Counted from the stretch's first letter, positions 1-7,970 are shown. The stretch is 64,000 nucleotides of DNA from SFWF01 sp045636705 (GCA_045636705.1 JAZTYA010000037.1:1-64000), one strand, 5' to 3'. A program made the numbers and translations. The notes: generated from the sequence alone by a model not told the origin.

Positions 1-130
1 TTTGGTCGAGGTGACAGGATTCTCCACTCGGGCTATCGAACAGTCCACCGGACTGTTCTCCCAAACTTTTTGCTCGTTTACACTCACAAAGTTTGGAGCT
101 CGTATCTCATCCTGCCACAAGTTTAACAGA
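1..130 (-). repeat. tRNA-Pro tail module with displaced copy of the tRNA 3' end
   Basis: Positions 1-22 are identical to 170-191, which is the 3' end of the tRNA-Pro gene including CCA. On the minus strand the order is tRNA-Pro, hairpin (172-130), a degenerate antisense-like T-arm sequence (about 100-118), a stem around the 8-9 nt arms at about 63-71 and 88-96, a hairpin at about 38-58, then the second copy of the tRNA 3' end. This matches the architecture behind tRNA-Arg at 19396-19804 although the sequence differs. The window begins here, so further units may lie to the left. No protein is encoded. Confidence 0.75.
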
Positions 131-172
131 AATTAAAAGGAACCATCCTTATGGATGATTCCTTTTTAATTT
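130..172 (-). terminator. Hairpin starting at the CCA of tRNA-Pro
   Basis: On the minus strand a stem of about 19 bp (one bulged A, one G-U pair) has a 4-nt loop at 149-152. Its 5' arm begins at the terminal A of the encoded CCA (172). It probably terminates tRNA-Pro transcription, with the U-rich 3' arm acting as the slippery tract. Confidence 0.6.
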
Positions 173-248
173 GGTCGAGGTGACAGGATTCGAACCTGCG
201 GCCTCTGCGTCCCGAACGCAGCGCTCTACCAAACTGAGCCACACCTCG
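172..248 (-). tRNA. tRNA-Pro(CGG)
   Basis: A complete cloverleaf can be drawn. The 7-bp acceptor stem pairs CGAGGTG with CACCTCG and includes the C1-G72 pair typical of bacterial tRNA-Pro. The anticodon stem CTGCG/CGCAG encloses the loop TTCGGGA, giving anticodon CGG. CCA is encoded. A consensus promoter lies at 273-301 and a tail module follows. Confidence 0.95.
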
Positions 249-272
249 ATTTGTGTCTTTTAATGCCAAATA

Positions 273-301
273 ATTATATAAAAAATGTGGGGGATTGTCA
301 A
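273..301 (-). promoter_or_regulatory. Promoter of tRNA-Pro
   Basis: On the minus strand TTGACA (301-296) and TATAAT (278-273) are separated by 17 bp, a perfect sigma-A promoter about 25 bp ahead of the mature tRNA 5' end. Confidence 0.85.
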
Positions 302-361
302 GCCTTTTTCCTGTATATTATTTGAGTCTTGGGTGAAAATAGAAAAAAGGAGTGATATCTT

Positions 362-805
362 ATGAAAATCACAAATAGTCAGTATAGTAAAATGACCGAT
401 AAAGCATCACCACCATCACATAAAGTTAAAGATTTTATCGGTGCTTTTTTAATAGGTGGACTTATTTGCGCAATTGGTCAGATGTTTAAAGAACTTTACC
501 TGTATTTAGGTTTAACAGAGGAACAGGTGCTTATGGCGGTGCCTTGTTCGTTAATATTTTTAGCGGCGTTGTTTACTGGACTTAAATTATTTGAAAAGAT
601 AGCAAAACATGCGGGGGCAGGCACGCTTGTTCCTATTACGGGTTTTGCCAACGCGGTAGTATCTCCCGCATTAGAGTTTAAAACAGAAGGTTGGGTTTTG
701 GGAGTTGGAGCTTCAATTTTTAAAATCGCGGGGCCTGTAATTGCATACGGCACAGCAGCTAGTGTGGTGTTTGGATTTATATATTGGATAATGAAAATGA
801 TATAG
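362..805 (+). CDS. spoVAC: Stage V sporulation protein AC (SpoVAC)
   Basis: This is a 147-residue integral membrane protein of the SpoVAC/SpoVAE family, part of the channel that moves dipicolinic acid into the forespore and out on germination. The family signature GAGTLVPITGFANAVVSPALE lies near residues 84-104, and about four hydrophobic segments are visible. An AGGAGTG ribosome binding site precedes the ATG. In Bacillus and most Clostridia it sits in a spoVA operon with spoVAD and spoVAE. Here it stands alone, with tRNA-Pro upstream and a strong hairpin (809-834) directly downstream. I found no clear sigma-A promoter, as expected for a forespore gene, and no convincing sigma-G site either. 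Confidence 0.93.
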   Translation: MKITNSQYSKMTDKASPPSHKVKDFIGAFLIGGLICAIGQMFKELYLYLGLTEEQVLMAVPCSLIFLAALFTGLKLFEKIAKHAGAGTLVPITGFANAVVSPALEFKTEGWVLGVGASIFKIAGPVIAYGTAASVVFGFIYWIMKMI

Positions 806-808
806 TAA

Positions 809-840
809 AAGGCTTGACAATGTTGTCAAGCCTTGATTTT
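809..840. terminator. Bidirectional terminator between spoVAC and the esterase
   Basis: A perfect 12-bp stem (809-820 with 823-834) with a 2-nt loop is followed by a T-rich tract on the plus strand and by TTTTAC on the minus strand. It lies between convergent genes. Confidence 0.85.
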
Positions 841-1469
841 TATTTATGCCATAAATAAAACCAATTGAGTAAATCCTCTGAAAAGGCTTTTTCCCAAGAA
901 TCGTGGCCTACACCATCGTATAAGGTGTAGCGGAAGTTGGGGTTTTTGCCTTCAAGGGCATTTATCATTTCAATAGTTTGGTTAGGGGAAACTACAACAT
1001 CTTCTTTACCGTGGAAGGTCCAAATTGGCATTTTTAGTACATCTGCATTCCAAGCCATACCGCCACCGCAACAGGGTGCAATCGCTGCAAATGTATCGGG
1101 GAAAGCCATAGCTGTGTACCAGGTTCCGAAACCGCCCATGCTAAGACCACAAAGGTAAATTCTGCTTTTATCAGCTGAGTATTTAACAATAACGTTGTCG
1201 ATAAAGCGTTTAATGCTTTCAACCTTTGCAGCCCAAAAAGAATCTTTCGGACATTGAGGCATTATAAGAATAGTATTTTTAAGGTTATTATCGTTTACAA
1301 TGTGCGAAAAACCATGCACTAAAACCTTATCTAAATCCTCTTTTGTATTTCCGCGTTCACCGGCACCGTGAAGTTGTATAATAAGAGCTGGATTTTCACC
1401 TATATTTTCGGGAATATAAGCGATATAGGGAAAACCTTCATTTGAGTCAAAGTTTTTGATGATATTCAT
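840..1469 (-). CDS. Alpha/beta-hydrolase esterase (carboxylesterase/feruloyl esterase-like)
   Basis: This 209-residue cytoplasmic alpha/beta hydrolase lacks a signal peptide. The oxyanion HGAG motif is near residue 33, the nucleophile serine is in GLSMGGFGTW, the acid is probably Asp in GKEDVVV, and the histidine is in GVGHDSW near the C terminus. The start at 1469 is chosen because GAGG lies 8 nt upstream. A longer frame to 1523 would overlap the preceding gene. It follows the GH78-like gene by 14 bp, so the two are likely co-transcribed, and it may remove acyl groups from plant oligosaccharides or rhamnosides. The exact substrate cannot be read from sequence. Confidence 0.8.
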   Translation of the reverse strand: MNIIKNFDSNEGFPYIAYIPENIGENPALIIQLHGAGERGNTKEDLDKVLVHGFSHIVNDNNLKNTILIMPQCPKDSFWAAKVESIKRFIDNVIVKYSADKSRIYLCGLSMGGFGTWYTAMAFPDTFAAIAPCCGGGMAWNADVLKMPIWTFHGKEDVVVSPNQTIEMINALEGKNPNFRYTLYDGVGHDSWEKAFSEDLLNWFYLWHK

Positions 1470-1483
1470 ACGTAACCTCGAAT

Positions 1484-3358
1484 TTATAAATAAAGTATTG
1501 GTATAGCACTCCAGCCGTGGCAAAGGCTACCGGCATTACCGAAAGCCGAAGCACCACTTTCAACCTCAAATACAGTAGTAGCGCCGCTATTTACCATAGG
1601 TTCATAGGTTTCAAAGATTTCATTTAAAATGTTTTTACGATATCTTGAGCTTACCTTTAAAAGAGCGTCATATTTAAAACATTTCATGCTAAGCGAAGCC
1701 TTCTCGAGTGCACCGCTTGCAAGTTTTTCGGCAATAACACGCGTTTCTTTAAGGTTAGTAAGCTCACATAAAATAGCAAGTGAGTTTGAAAGCTCGCAAA
1801 ACTCTTTTCCGCCGATTGAGATTGAAAACAGTCCGCTTTCAGCGTCAAAAAACGCTTCTTTTACGTTCTTTTTAAGAGTATCTCTAACTTCATCAAAGGG
1901 GAAGGGCTTATCCGCTTTATCGCAGATAAACTTAAAGTTTTTAAGGGCATAAAGGAAGAGAACGTTTATCATAAAATCAGGCCTTGTTTCGGTTGCGCCT
2001 ATAGGCTCTTCCATGTGTGTTGCCCATTCATAATAATTCCAATAGTCCTGGTCCTTAAAGGTGTATAAAAGGCCGTTGCAGATTTGTTTTTCAAAGGCTT
2101 TTATAATACCGAAAAGCTTATCATAAATCTCATCAATTAATGATAAATCATTAGTAAATTCAATGTATTCTTTAACTGCCTGGAAATAGTGCAACGAGAA
2201 TGACGGAATCGCAAGGGTGCCACCGCTTGGATAGGTAATAGATAACAGTCCGTCTTTTCGGTCGTCCTGACCAATTAAAAGAAGGCTAGCACGAACGTAG
2301 TCTGCATTTCCGTTTTTGAAGGCCTTATATCCGCAAGCTATTTGATTTCTGGAGTCAAGCGCATAAAAAGATTGTTCGCGCCAAGGTGTATCAACGTAAT
2401 GCTCCATTATACAAAGCTTTAAGGTGTTAACACAGGCGTCGTATATCTTTTGTTTTAAAGGCTCCTTAAATTTATGAGGCAAAACCTCAACGGGATAAAC
2501 TTGGGGGATTAAACCGATATAGTTTACTTCTATCGGTTCTTCTGAAAAGACCTCTAAATATCGGCAGCCAAGTCTTAACATATAGTTAGTGTAATTGTTT
2601 TCACCCTTTTTAGCGATATACTCATAGCTGAAATTTCTACCGCCTATTTTTCCGCGAACACAATCGTCAATAATATGCTCTCCCCAAAAAACAGTAACCT
2701 TTTGTTCTAGGTTTGAATTAAAGCGTAAGGTAGGAAGTCCAACGGTTTCTTCACCTAAATCAATCAAATAATGATTTCCTTCGCTTTTTAAAATAGTTGT
2801 TTTAACTTCTTCTAAAAGTTCTGATTTTCTTATAGGACGCGGGAAAAGATTATACTTTTTATAAGCAATAAAGCTTTTGTGGTAGTCGGTTTCAGGTTTT
2901 GTAGCGTCATATAAAAAACTTTGTCCCATTTGAACGGTTATAATTTTTTTATAGTCGCTTTTATAATAAGGGTTTTCACGAGAAAGGGTGTTTTCATCAC
3001 TTTTACATAGGGTTTTACCATCTGATATTACTTCATATAAAAGTCCGGCTCTGTATTCTCTGTATCTGGACGAAGCAACTCCAATGTGCCAAACGGTAAT
3101 ATCAATAGTGTTTTTACCAATATTCAGATAGTTAGTAATATCTATAGTATCATAAACCTTATAGTGCTCAAAGTCACCATACTGATTTGAGGCTACAAAG
3201 TGACCGTTAACGTAAAGAGTATAATCACCATCACAGGTAATATTACAAACAGTTTTGTTTCCGGTGAAATTGAAAGAATCTTTAAAATCTCCGTAACTGT
3301 CCTTTTTGTCGTTTTGTTCGTACCAAATCCAAGAAGCTTTGTTAAAAACTTTTCTCAT
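1484..3358 (-). CDS. GH78-like alpha-L-rhamnosidase family protein
   Basis: This 624-residue protein without signal peptide has an N-terminal beta-sandwich (FNFTG, DYTLYVNGHFVASNQYGD) like the carbohydrate-binding part of rhamnosidases, then an (alpha/alpha)6-type catalytic region. The YVDTPWREQSFYALDSRNQ block is the family hallmark and holds candidate acidic catalytic residues. A second acidic block is WNYYEWATHMEEP. At 624 residues it is shorter than typical multi-domain GH78 enzymes. The ATG at 3358 is preferred over the upstream GTG because AAGGCGG sits 8 nt ahead of it. The product probably trims rhamnose-containing glycosides taken up by the cell, and the downstream esterase is its likely partner. 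Confidence 0.8.
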   Translation of the reverse strand: MRKVFNKASWIWYEQNDKKDSYGDFKDSFNFTGNKTVCNITCDGDYTLYVNGHFVASNQYGDFEHYKVYDTIDITNYLNIGKNTIDITVWHIGVASSRYREYRAGLLYEVISDGKTLCKSDENTLSRENPYYKSDYKKIITVQMGQSFLYDATKPETDYHKSFIAYKKYNLFPRPIRKSELLEEVKTTILKSEGNHYLIDLGEETVGLPTLRFNSNLEQKVTVFWGEHIIDDCVRGKIGGRNFSYEYIAKKGENNYTNYMLRLGCRYLEVFSEEPIEVNYIGLIPQVYPVEVLPHKFKEPLKQKIYDACVNTLKLCIMEHYVDTPWREQSFYALDSRNQIACGYKAFKNGNADYVRASLLLIGQDDRKDGLLSITYPSGGTLAIPSFSLHYFQAVKEYIEFTNDLSLIDEIYDKLFGIIKAFEKQICNGLLYTFKDQDYWNYYEWATHMEEPIGATETRPDFMINVLFLYALKNFKFICDKADKPFPFDEVRDTLKKNVKEAFFDAESGLFSISIGGKEFCELSNSLAILCELTNLKETRVIAEKLASGALEKASLSMKCFKYDALLKVSSRYRKNILNEIFETYEPMVNSGATTVFEVESGASAFGNAGSLCHGWSAIPILYL

Positions 3359-3382
3359 AATAAGCACCGCCTTATATCTTTG

Positions 3383-3410
3383 ATTATATCACGAATTTTT
3401 TAAAAGTAAA
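3383..3410 (-). promoter_or_regulatory. Probable promoter of the rhamnosidase-esterase pair
   Basis: On the minus strand TTTACT (3410-3405) and TATAAT (3388-3383) are separated by 16 bp. It lies just upstream of the start codon at 3358 and downstream of the tRNA-Ser terminator. Confidence 0.6.
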
Positions 3411-3420
3411 TCATTAAAAA

Positions 3421-3455
3421 TAAAAAAACCACCTTTAAAAAAAGGTGGTTTTTTA
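3421..3455 (-). terminator. Terminator of the tRNA-Ser pair
   Basis: A hairpin with an A-rich 5' arm and T-rich 3' arm around CCACCT/AGGTGG begins immediately after the CCA of tRNA-Ser(GCT) on the minus strand and ends in a run of Ts. Confidence 0.85.
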
Positions 3456-3546
3456 TGGCGGAGAAGAGGAGACTCGAACTCCTGCGCCGGTTACCCGACC
3501 TACGCCCTTAGCAGGGGCGCCTCGTCACCAACTTGAGTACTTCTCC
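3456..3546 (-). tRNA. tRNA-Ser(GCT)
   Basis: This is a class II tRNA with a long variable arm. The acceptor GGAGAAG pairs with CTTCTCC and CCA is encoded. The anticodon loop is CTGCTAA, giving GCT. It lies 36 bp downstream of tRNA-Ser(TGA) and probably shares its promoter. Confidence 0.95.
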
Positions 3547-3582
3547 AGAGTTGTAACTAAAAATAGTCCTATAAAAAAATAA

Positions 3583-3671
3583 TGGCGGAGGGAAAGGGAT
3601 TCGAACCCTTGTGGGGTTGCCCCCAAACGGTTTTCAAGACCGCCTCGTTATGACCACTTCGATATCCCTCC
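3583..3671 (-). tRNA. tRNA-Ser(TGA)
   Basis: This is a class II tRNA with a long variable arm, acceptor GGAGGGA/TCCCTCC, encoded CCA and anticodon loop CTTGAAA, giving TGA. It is first in a two-tRNA unit. Confidence 0.95.
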
Positions 3672-3686
3672 GAATGTGACTAGTGA

Positions 3687-3715
3687 ATTATAACACACAA
3701 ACTATTCCGTGTCAA
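3687..3715 (-). promoter_or_regulatory. Promoter of the tRNA-Ser pair
   Basis: On the minus strand TTGACA (3715-3710) and TATAAT (3692-3687) have a 17-bp spacer, ending about 15 bp before the tRNA 5' end. Confidence 0.85.
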
Positions 3716-3734
3716 TAACCATTTTTGCAATATT

Positions 3735-3769
3735 TTAAAAAAATTAGGTGAGCATATTTGCCCACCTAA
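3735..3769 (-). terminator. Terminator of the potABCD operon
   Basis: A stem formed by TTAGGTG and CACCTAA with an extra GC pair (3744-3769) is followed on the minus strand by a long T run. It overlaps the last codon of potD. Confidence 0.8.
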
Positions 3770-4875
3770 TAAAGCTTAACTTCTTGCCAAAGTCGGTCAT
3801 AGTATTCACGTGTTTCTTTACTCATATCTCGGAAATATTGGGTCTTCGGCTTTTTATCTTCCTCAGGATAAAGAATCTCATCCTTATAGTAATAATAGTC
3901 GGGGTTTTCCGTTACTGCAGTATTTGGAGATGCATAACAGATAAACTCGGCGTTTGCGAGAGCAATTTCAGGCTCAAGTAAAAAGTTTAAGAAGAGATGT
4001 GCTGCCTCAAGATTAGACGCACTTTTGGGAATGCAGGCTGCATCTACGAAAATATTTACGCCTTCCTTTGGATAAACAAAAGCTAAATCTTCGTTGTTAT
4101 CAACCATGCTTAAATAGTCACCTGCATAGTAAGGAGCAATAGCGGCAGAGCCGGATTCCATCTTGTTATAAACCTCGTCCATAACGTAGGCTTGTAAAAC
4201 ACTTTTTTGCTCCTTAAGTTTTGTTGCGGCAGCTTCCCAATCGGAAGGGTTATCGGTATTTAGGTCCTGTCCTAAAAGGAACTGAGCGATAGCAAAGGTA
4301 TCACGAGGATTGTTAAAGGTAAGAATATCATCCTTATATTTTTCATCCCACATAATAGACCAGCTGTCAGGGTCTTCTTTTACGATGGTTGTGTTATAAA
4401 TTAGACCAACCATTCCAACGCTATAAGGAACGGTATATTCGTTATTAGGGTCAAAATAAAGACCTTTATATGCTTCATCTATAAAACGATAATTCGGAAT
4501 AAGAGAGTAATTTATTGTTTGAAGCATATTCTCATTTTTAAGGCGCTCTATCATATAATCGGACGGGAAAATTATGTCATAAGAAACGCCACCGTATTTT
4601 ATTAAAGAATACATTGATTCGTTACTGTCAAAGGTTGAATAATTAACCTTTATGCCGGTTAGAGCTTCGAATTCTCTTACAACGTCAATAGCACCTTCGC
4701 TACCGTCGGAAATATATTCACCCCAGTTATATACGTTTAAAGTTGTGCCTACAAGGTCGGGCCTGTTATAGTCACCAATGAGCTCTAAATCCATATACTG
4801 ATATTCATATCCGCAACCGTTTAAGAAAGGGACACACAGCAACAAAACAAGGAGTAGAGAAATTAACTTTTTCAT
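3766..4875 (-). CDS. potD: Spermidine/putrescine ABC transporter substrate-binding lipoprotein
   Basis: This is the 369-residue extracellular polyamine-binding protein of the PotABCD importer. A lysine-plus-hydrophobic signal peptide ends in the lipobox LNGC at residues 18-21, so it is a membrane-anchored lipoprotein. The mature part begins with the family motif TLNVYNWGEYISDG and keeps aromatic and acidic residues typical of the polyamine pocket (for example GGVSYDIIFPSDYMIERL). It overlaps potC by 4 bp and is last in the operon. Spermidine and putrescine preference cannot be separated from the sequence alone. Confidence 0.95.
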   Translation of the reverse strand: MKKLISLLLVLLLCVPFLNGCGYEYQYMDLELIGDYNRPDLVGTTLNVYNWGEYISDGSEGAIDVVREFEALTGIKVNYSTFDSNESMYSLIKYGGVSYDIIFPSDYMIERLKNENMLQTINYSLIPNYRFIDEAYKGLYFDPNNEYTVPYSVGMVGLIYNTTIVKEDPDSWSIMWDEKYKDDILTFNNPRDTFAIAQFLLGQDLNTDNPSDWEAAATKLKEQKSVLQAYVMDEVYNKMESGSAAIAPYYAGDYLSMVDNNEDLAFVYPKEGVNIFVDAACIPKSASNLEAAHLFLNFLLEPEIALANAEFICYASPNTAVTENPDYYYYKDEILYPEEDKKPKTQYFRDMSKETREYYDRLWQEVKLY

Positions 4876-5675
4876 CGAACCTTCTTCTTTCCATCAGCGC
4901 GTGACTGTGAAATGTTAAATAAAATTAATAAAACCAAAACCGATACGAACATAATTGTTGAAAGTGCGTACATATCGGGTGTAACCCTACGTTTTGTCAT
5001 CGAATAAATGAGTAGTGGAAGGGTTTGAAACTCTGGACCGGTTGTAAAATAACTTATTACAAAGTCGTCGAGTGAAAGGGTAAACGCCATTATAAATCCT
5101 GTTACTATACCACTTGAAATTGAAGGTAAAATTACCTTAAAGAAAGCTTTAATCGGTGTACAACCAAGGTCTAAGGCCGCTTCGGCAAGATGCGCGTCGG
5201 TCTGTTTTAATCTTGGCAATACAGAAAGAATTACATAAGGCAAGTTAAATGTGATATGAGCAATAAGAAGCGTGATAAAACTTAAAGAGTTTCTAAGGGC
5301 TAACATTCTTCCGAAGAAGACGAAGAGAAGCATCATTGAAATACCGGTTACAATATCGGGATTCATCATAGGAATGTTTGTAACCGACATTAATGCAGAG
5401 CGTGTCCATTTCTTTTTATAAGAAAAGATGCCAACCGCTGCGGCAGAGCCGAGAATGGTTGAAATCACTGCCGATGCAACCGCTAAAATCAGTGTGTTGG
5501 TAAGAGCAGTTAAAACCGCTTCGTTTTTAAGAAGTTCGGTATACCATTTAAGCGAAAATCCTTCAAAAACTGCCGTACTGTTAGATGAGTTGAAAGAGAA
5601 CAACACCATAACCAAAATCGGAGCATAGAGGAAAATCATTATAAGAACTATATAAAGCTTGGAGAGAATTCTCAT
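4872..5675 (-). CDS. potC: Spermidine/putrescine ABC transporter permease PotC
   Basis: This 267-residue inner-membrane permease has six predicted membrane segments. The EAA loop that contacts the ATPase is visible as EAALDLGCTPIKAFFKVILP near residues 165-185. The N terminus (LYAPILVMVLFSFNSS) is typical of PotC. It overlaps potB and potD by 4 bp each, the usual translational coupling of this operon. Confidence 0.95.
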   Translation of the reverse strand: MRILSKLYIVLIMIFLYAPILVMVLFSFNSSNSTAVFEGFSLKWYTELLKNEAVLTALTNTLILAVASAVISTILGSAAAVGIFSYKKKWTRSALMSVTNIPMMNPDIVTGISMMLLFVFFGRMLALRNSLSFITLLIAHITFNLPYVILSVLPRLKQTDAHLAEAALDLGCTPIKAFFKVILPSISSGIVTGFIMAFTLSLDDFVISYFTTGPEFQTLPLLIYSMTKRRVTPDMYALSTIMFVSVLVLLILFNISQSRADGKKKVR

Positions 5676-6502
5676 ATAATGACACCTCCATCATCGTCGG
5701 CGGCAAATTTATTCATAATCGCCATGCTGATAATTATCATAATCATAAGGATAAGCGATAGGGAAGCGCCAAGGTTATAGTTGCTGTTTAGTTTAAACTG
5801 TTGCTCAATTACGTCTCCTATAAGCTCATTACGAATTCCGCCAAGTTTTTGTGAAATATAGAAGGTACTAACAGAGGGTACAAAAACCATAGTAATACCC
5901 GAAATTATACCCGGCATACTTAAAGGAATAATTACCTTTGTAAGTGTTGTAAAACCATTGCTTCCAAGGTCAGAAGCCGCTTCTAAAAGTGAGGTATCAA
6001 GCTTGGATAAAATCGAATAAATAGGTAAAATCATATAAGGAATGAAGTTATAAATCATACCTAAAATGACCGCACCGGGAGTATTTATAAGTTGTAATTT
6101 TTCAAATCCTAAAGACTCAAGTAGGGTGTTAATAACGCCGTTTCTCTCTAAAATATTTGAAAGAGAATATGTTCTTATAAGCAGGTTGGTCCACATAGGA
6201 AGCATCACTAAAAGCATAAGGGTTGCTTGTGTGGAAAGCTTTGTTTTTGTCATAAAAAACGCAAGCGGATATGAGATTAAAAGGGTAATTATTGTCGCAA
6301 TTAAAGCGTAAAGAATAGACACGCCGAAAATCTCAATAAAGTTGTACTCGAATATTTTTATGATGTTGTCAAAGGTGAAGTTACCTGCCTGGTCGGTAAA
6401 GGAATAATAGGCTACCATAGCGATAGGAACAATTATAAAAATTGCCGACCAAACAACATAAGGCGATGCTACGTGAGGGTTACCAATTGTTGTTTTCTTC
6501 AT
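5672..6502 (-). CDS. potB: Spermidine/putrescine ABC transporter permease PotB
   Basis: This 276-residue permease has about six membrane segments. The EAA motif is EAASDLGSNGFTTLTKVIIP. I place the start at the ATG at 6502 because AGGAGG lies 7 nt upstream. A longer frame to 6523 lacks a ribosome binding site. The gene overlaps the end of potA by 23 bp. It forms the membrane channel with PotC. Confidence 0.95.
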   Translation of the reverse strand: MKKTTIGNPHVASPYVVWSAIFIIVPIAMVAYYSFTDQAGNFTFDNIIKIFEYNFIEIFGVSILYALIATIITLLISYPLAFFMTKTKLSTQATLMLLVMLPMWTNLLIRTYSLSNILERNGVINTLLESLGFEKLQLINTPGAVILGMIYNFIPYMILPIYSILSKLDTSLLEAASDLGSNGFTTLTKVIIPLSMPGIISGITMVFVPSVSTFYISQKLGGIRNELIGDVIEQQFKLNSNYNLGASLSLILMIMIIISMAIMNKFAADDDGGVII

Positions 6503-7619
6503 CGATTTCCTCCTCGGCATCACTTAAACGGTCGATTTCATCACTATAACTACTGTAGTCACCGAACTTACCTGAATATTCGGATTTCTTCATAACGTGA
6601 ATGGCATCGGGCTCAATATAAAGACCAACTGTGTCGCCCTCAAAAGCTTCATCGGTTGTCTGAATCATCCATTTAAAGCCACCGATATCAACAATGATTT
6701 CATAATGAACGCCAAGGAAGGTTACCGAGGTAACAAGTCCTGTAAGCATACCTTTATCGGGGTCTACGATATCAACGTCCTCAGGACGAACAACAACGTC
6801 AACAGGCTCGTTCTTTGAGAAGCCTTTGTCAAGACAGGTGAAAACGTGTCCCGAAAATTCTGCCGTAAAGTCGGAACGCATAATACCGTCAAGAATATTC
6901 GATTCGCCGATAAAGTCGGCTACAAATGCATTTTTAGGCTCGTTATAAATATCCTTAGGCGAACCGATTTGCTGAATCTTACCGCTATCCATTACTACAA
7001 CAGTATCAGACATTGTAAGAGCTTCTTCTTGGTCGTGTGTTACGAAAATGAAGGTAATACCAAGTGACTGTTGAATCTTTTTGAGTTCAACTTGCATGTC
7101 TTTTCTAAGCTTTAAATCAAGAGCGGCAAGCGGCTCGTCCAACAAAAGAACACTAGGCTCGTTAGCAAGAGCGCGAGCAATGGCAACGCGTTGTTGCTGG
7201 CCACCTGAAAGGGTATCAATTTTACGCTTTTGAAGGCCTTCAAGGTTTACAAGTTTTAAAAGGTCAGCAACCTTTTCGGTAATCTCTTTTTCGCTTTTTT
7301 TCTTAACCCTCATACCAAAAGCAATGTTTTCGTAAACGTTTAGATGAGGAAAGAGTGCATATCGTTGAAAAATGGTGTTAACCTGTCTTTTGTAGGCAGG
7401 CACATCGTTTATTTTTTTGCCACTGAAAAAAATATCTCCGTTGTCAGGTGTTTCAAAGCCGCCGATAATACGAAGAGTTGTAGTCTTTCCGCAACCCGAA
7501 GGGCCGAGAAGTGTAACAAACTCTCCGTCCCTGATGGTTAAACTAACATCATCAAGTACGGTTTGCTCACCAAAGGCAATAGAGATATTCTGAAGTTCAA
7601 TAATATTTTCGCTTTTCAT
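6480..7619 (-). CDS. potA: Spermidine/putrescine ABC transporter ATP-binding protein
   Basis: This is the 379-residue ATPase of the polyamine importer. Walker A is GPSGCGKTT, the signature LSGGQQQR, Walker B VLLLDEPLAALD, and the switch histidine lies in FVTHDQEEAL. A C-terminal TOBE-type domain (about residues 250-350) follows, then an acidic tail rich in Asp and Glu. The ATG at 7619 is chosen because AGGGGG lies 8 nt upstream. The frame upstream of it has no family similarity. It is the first gene of potABCD, behind a leader of about 165 nt that may control translation. Confidence 0.95.
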   Translation of the reverse strand: MKSENIIELQNISIAFGEQTVLDDVSLTIRDGEFVTLLGPSGCGKTTTLRIIGGFETPDNGDIFFSGKKINDVPAYKRQVNTIFQRYALFPHLNVYENIAFGMRVKKKSEKEITEKVADLLKLVNLEGLQKRKIDTLSGGQQQRVAIARALANEPSVLLLDEPLAALDLKLRKDMQVELKKIQQSLGITFIFVTHDQEEALTMSDTVVVMDSGKIQQIGSPKDIYNEPKNAFVADFIGESNILDGIMRSDFTAEFSGHVFTCLDKGFSKNEPVDVVVRPEDVDIVDPDKGMLTGLVTSVTFLGVHYEIIVDIGGFKWMIQTTDEAFEGDTVGLYIEPDAIHVMKKSEYSGKFGDYSSYSDEIDRLSDAEEEIDEENNNW

Positions 7620-7790
7620 TAGCGCATCCCCCTTTGCGGACACTAAGTGCCGCACAGTATTTGATAATAACCCTGCGCGATACCCGTGAATTTTTTGAAA
7701 GACTTTTCTCCGCAAAGAGTTTTTAAGTCAAAAGTATGACCGAACTGCCTTCTAAAATTCACTATTGAGCACAGATGCGTAACATATCAA
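7620..7790 (-). promoter_or_regulatory. Long structured 5' leader of potA (candidate RNA switch)
   Basis: From a promoter at 7795-7823 the transcript would carry about 165 nt before the potA start. A perfect 9-bp stem pairs 7709-7717 with 7632-7640. The 3' arm includes AAAG, which runs into the potA ribosome binding site. A second hairpin (7635-7654, TGCGG/CCGCA with CAC/GTG) uses the same bases, so the two cannot coexist. This suggests sequestered and open states. I do not recognise it as a known riboswitch class, and no ligand can be assigned. Confidence 0.45.
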
Positions 7791-7794
7791 TGTT

Positions 7795-7823
7795 ATATTA
7801 TTACTATAGTAATAAAAAGTCAA
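7795..7823 (-). promoter_or_regulatory. Promoter of potABCD with palindromic spacer
   Basis: On the minus strand TTGACT (7823-7818) and TAATAT (7800-7795) have a 17-bp spacer. A perfect 18-bp palindrome at 7798-7815 fills most of the spacer, a good place for a repressor operator. Confidence 0.7.
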
Positions 7824-7970
7824 GTTTTTTGTGGAAAACTAAACAAAAAGTAGCATTTTATCAAAAAAAGGTGGAAAAAACTGTAAAAAACCTAAATTTT
7901 CCTTAATTTACTCTTGATTTTCCTTCACTTTTATCGTAAGGAAAATATTTGAAAAAAGTTAATAAAAATG

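Noticed and set aside
7620..7715. N-terminal extension of PotA to 7715
   Set aside because: The extra 32 residues have no similarity to PotA. A strong ribosome binding site precedes the ATG at 7619, and the extension lies over the structured leader.
7620..7790. Known riboswitch classes (guanidine, preQ1, SAM) in the potA leader
   Set aside because: I could not match any conserved core sequence of those classes, so I report only a structured leader without ligand.
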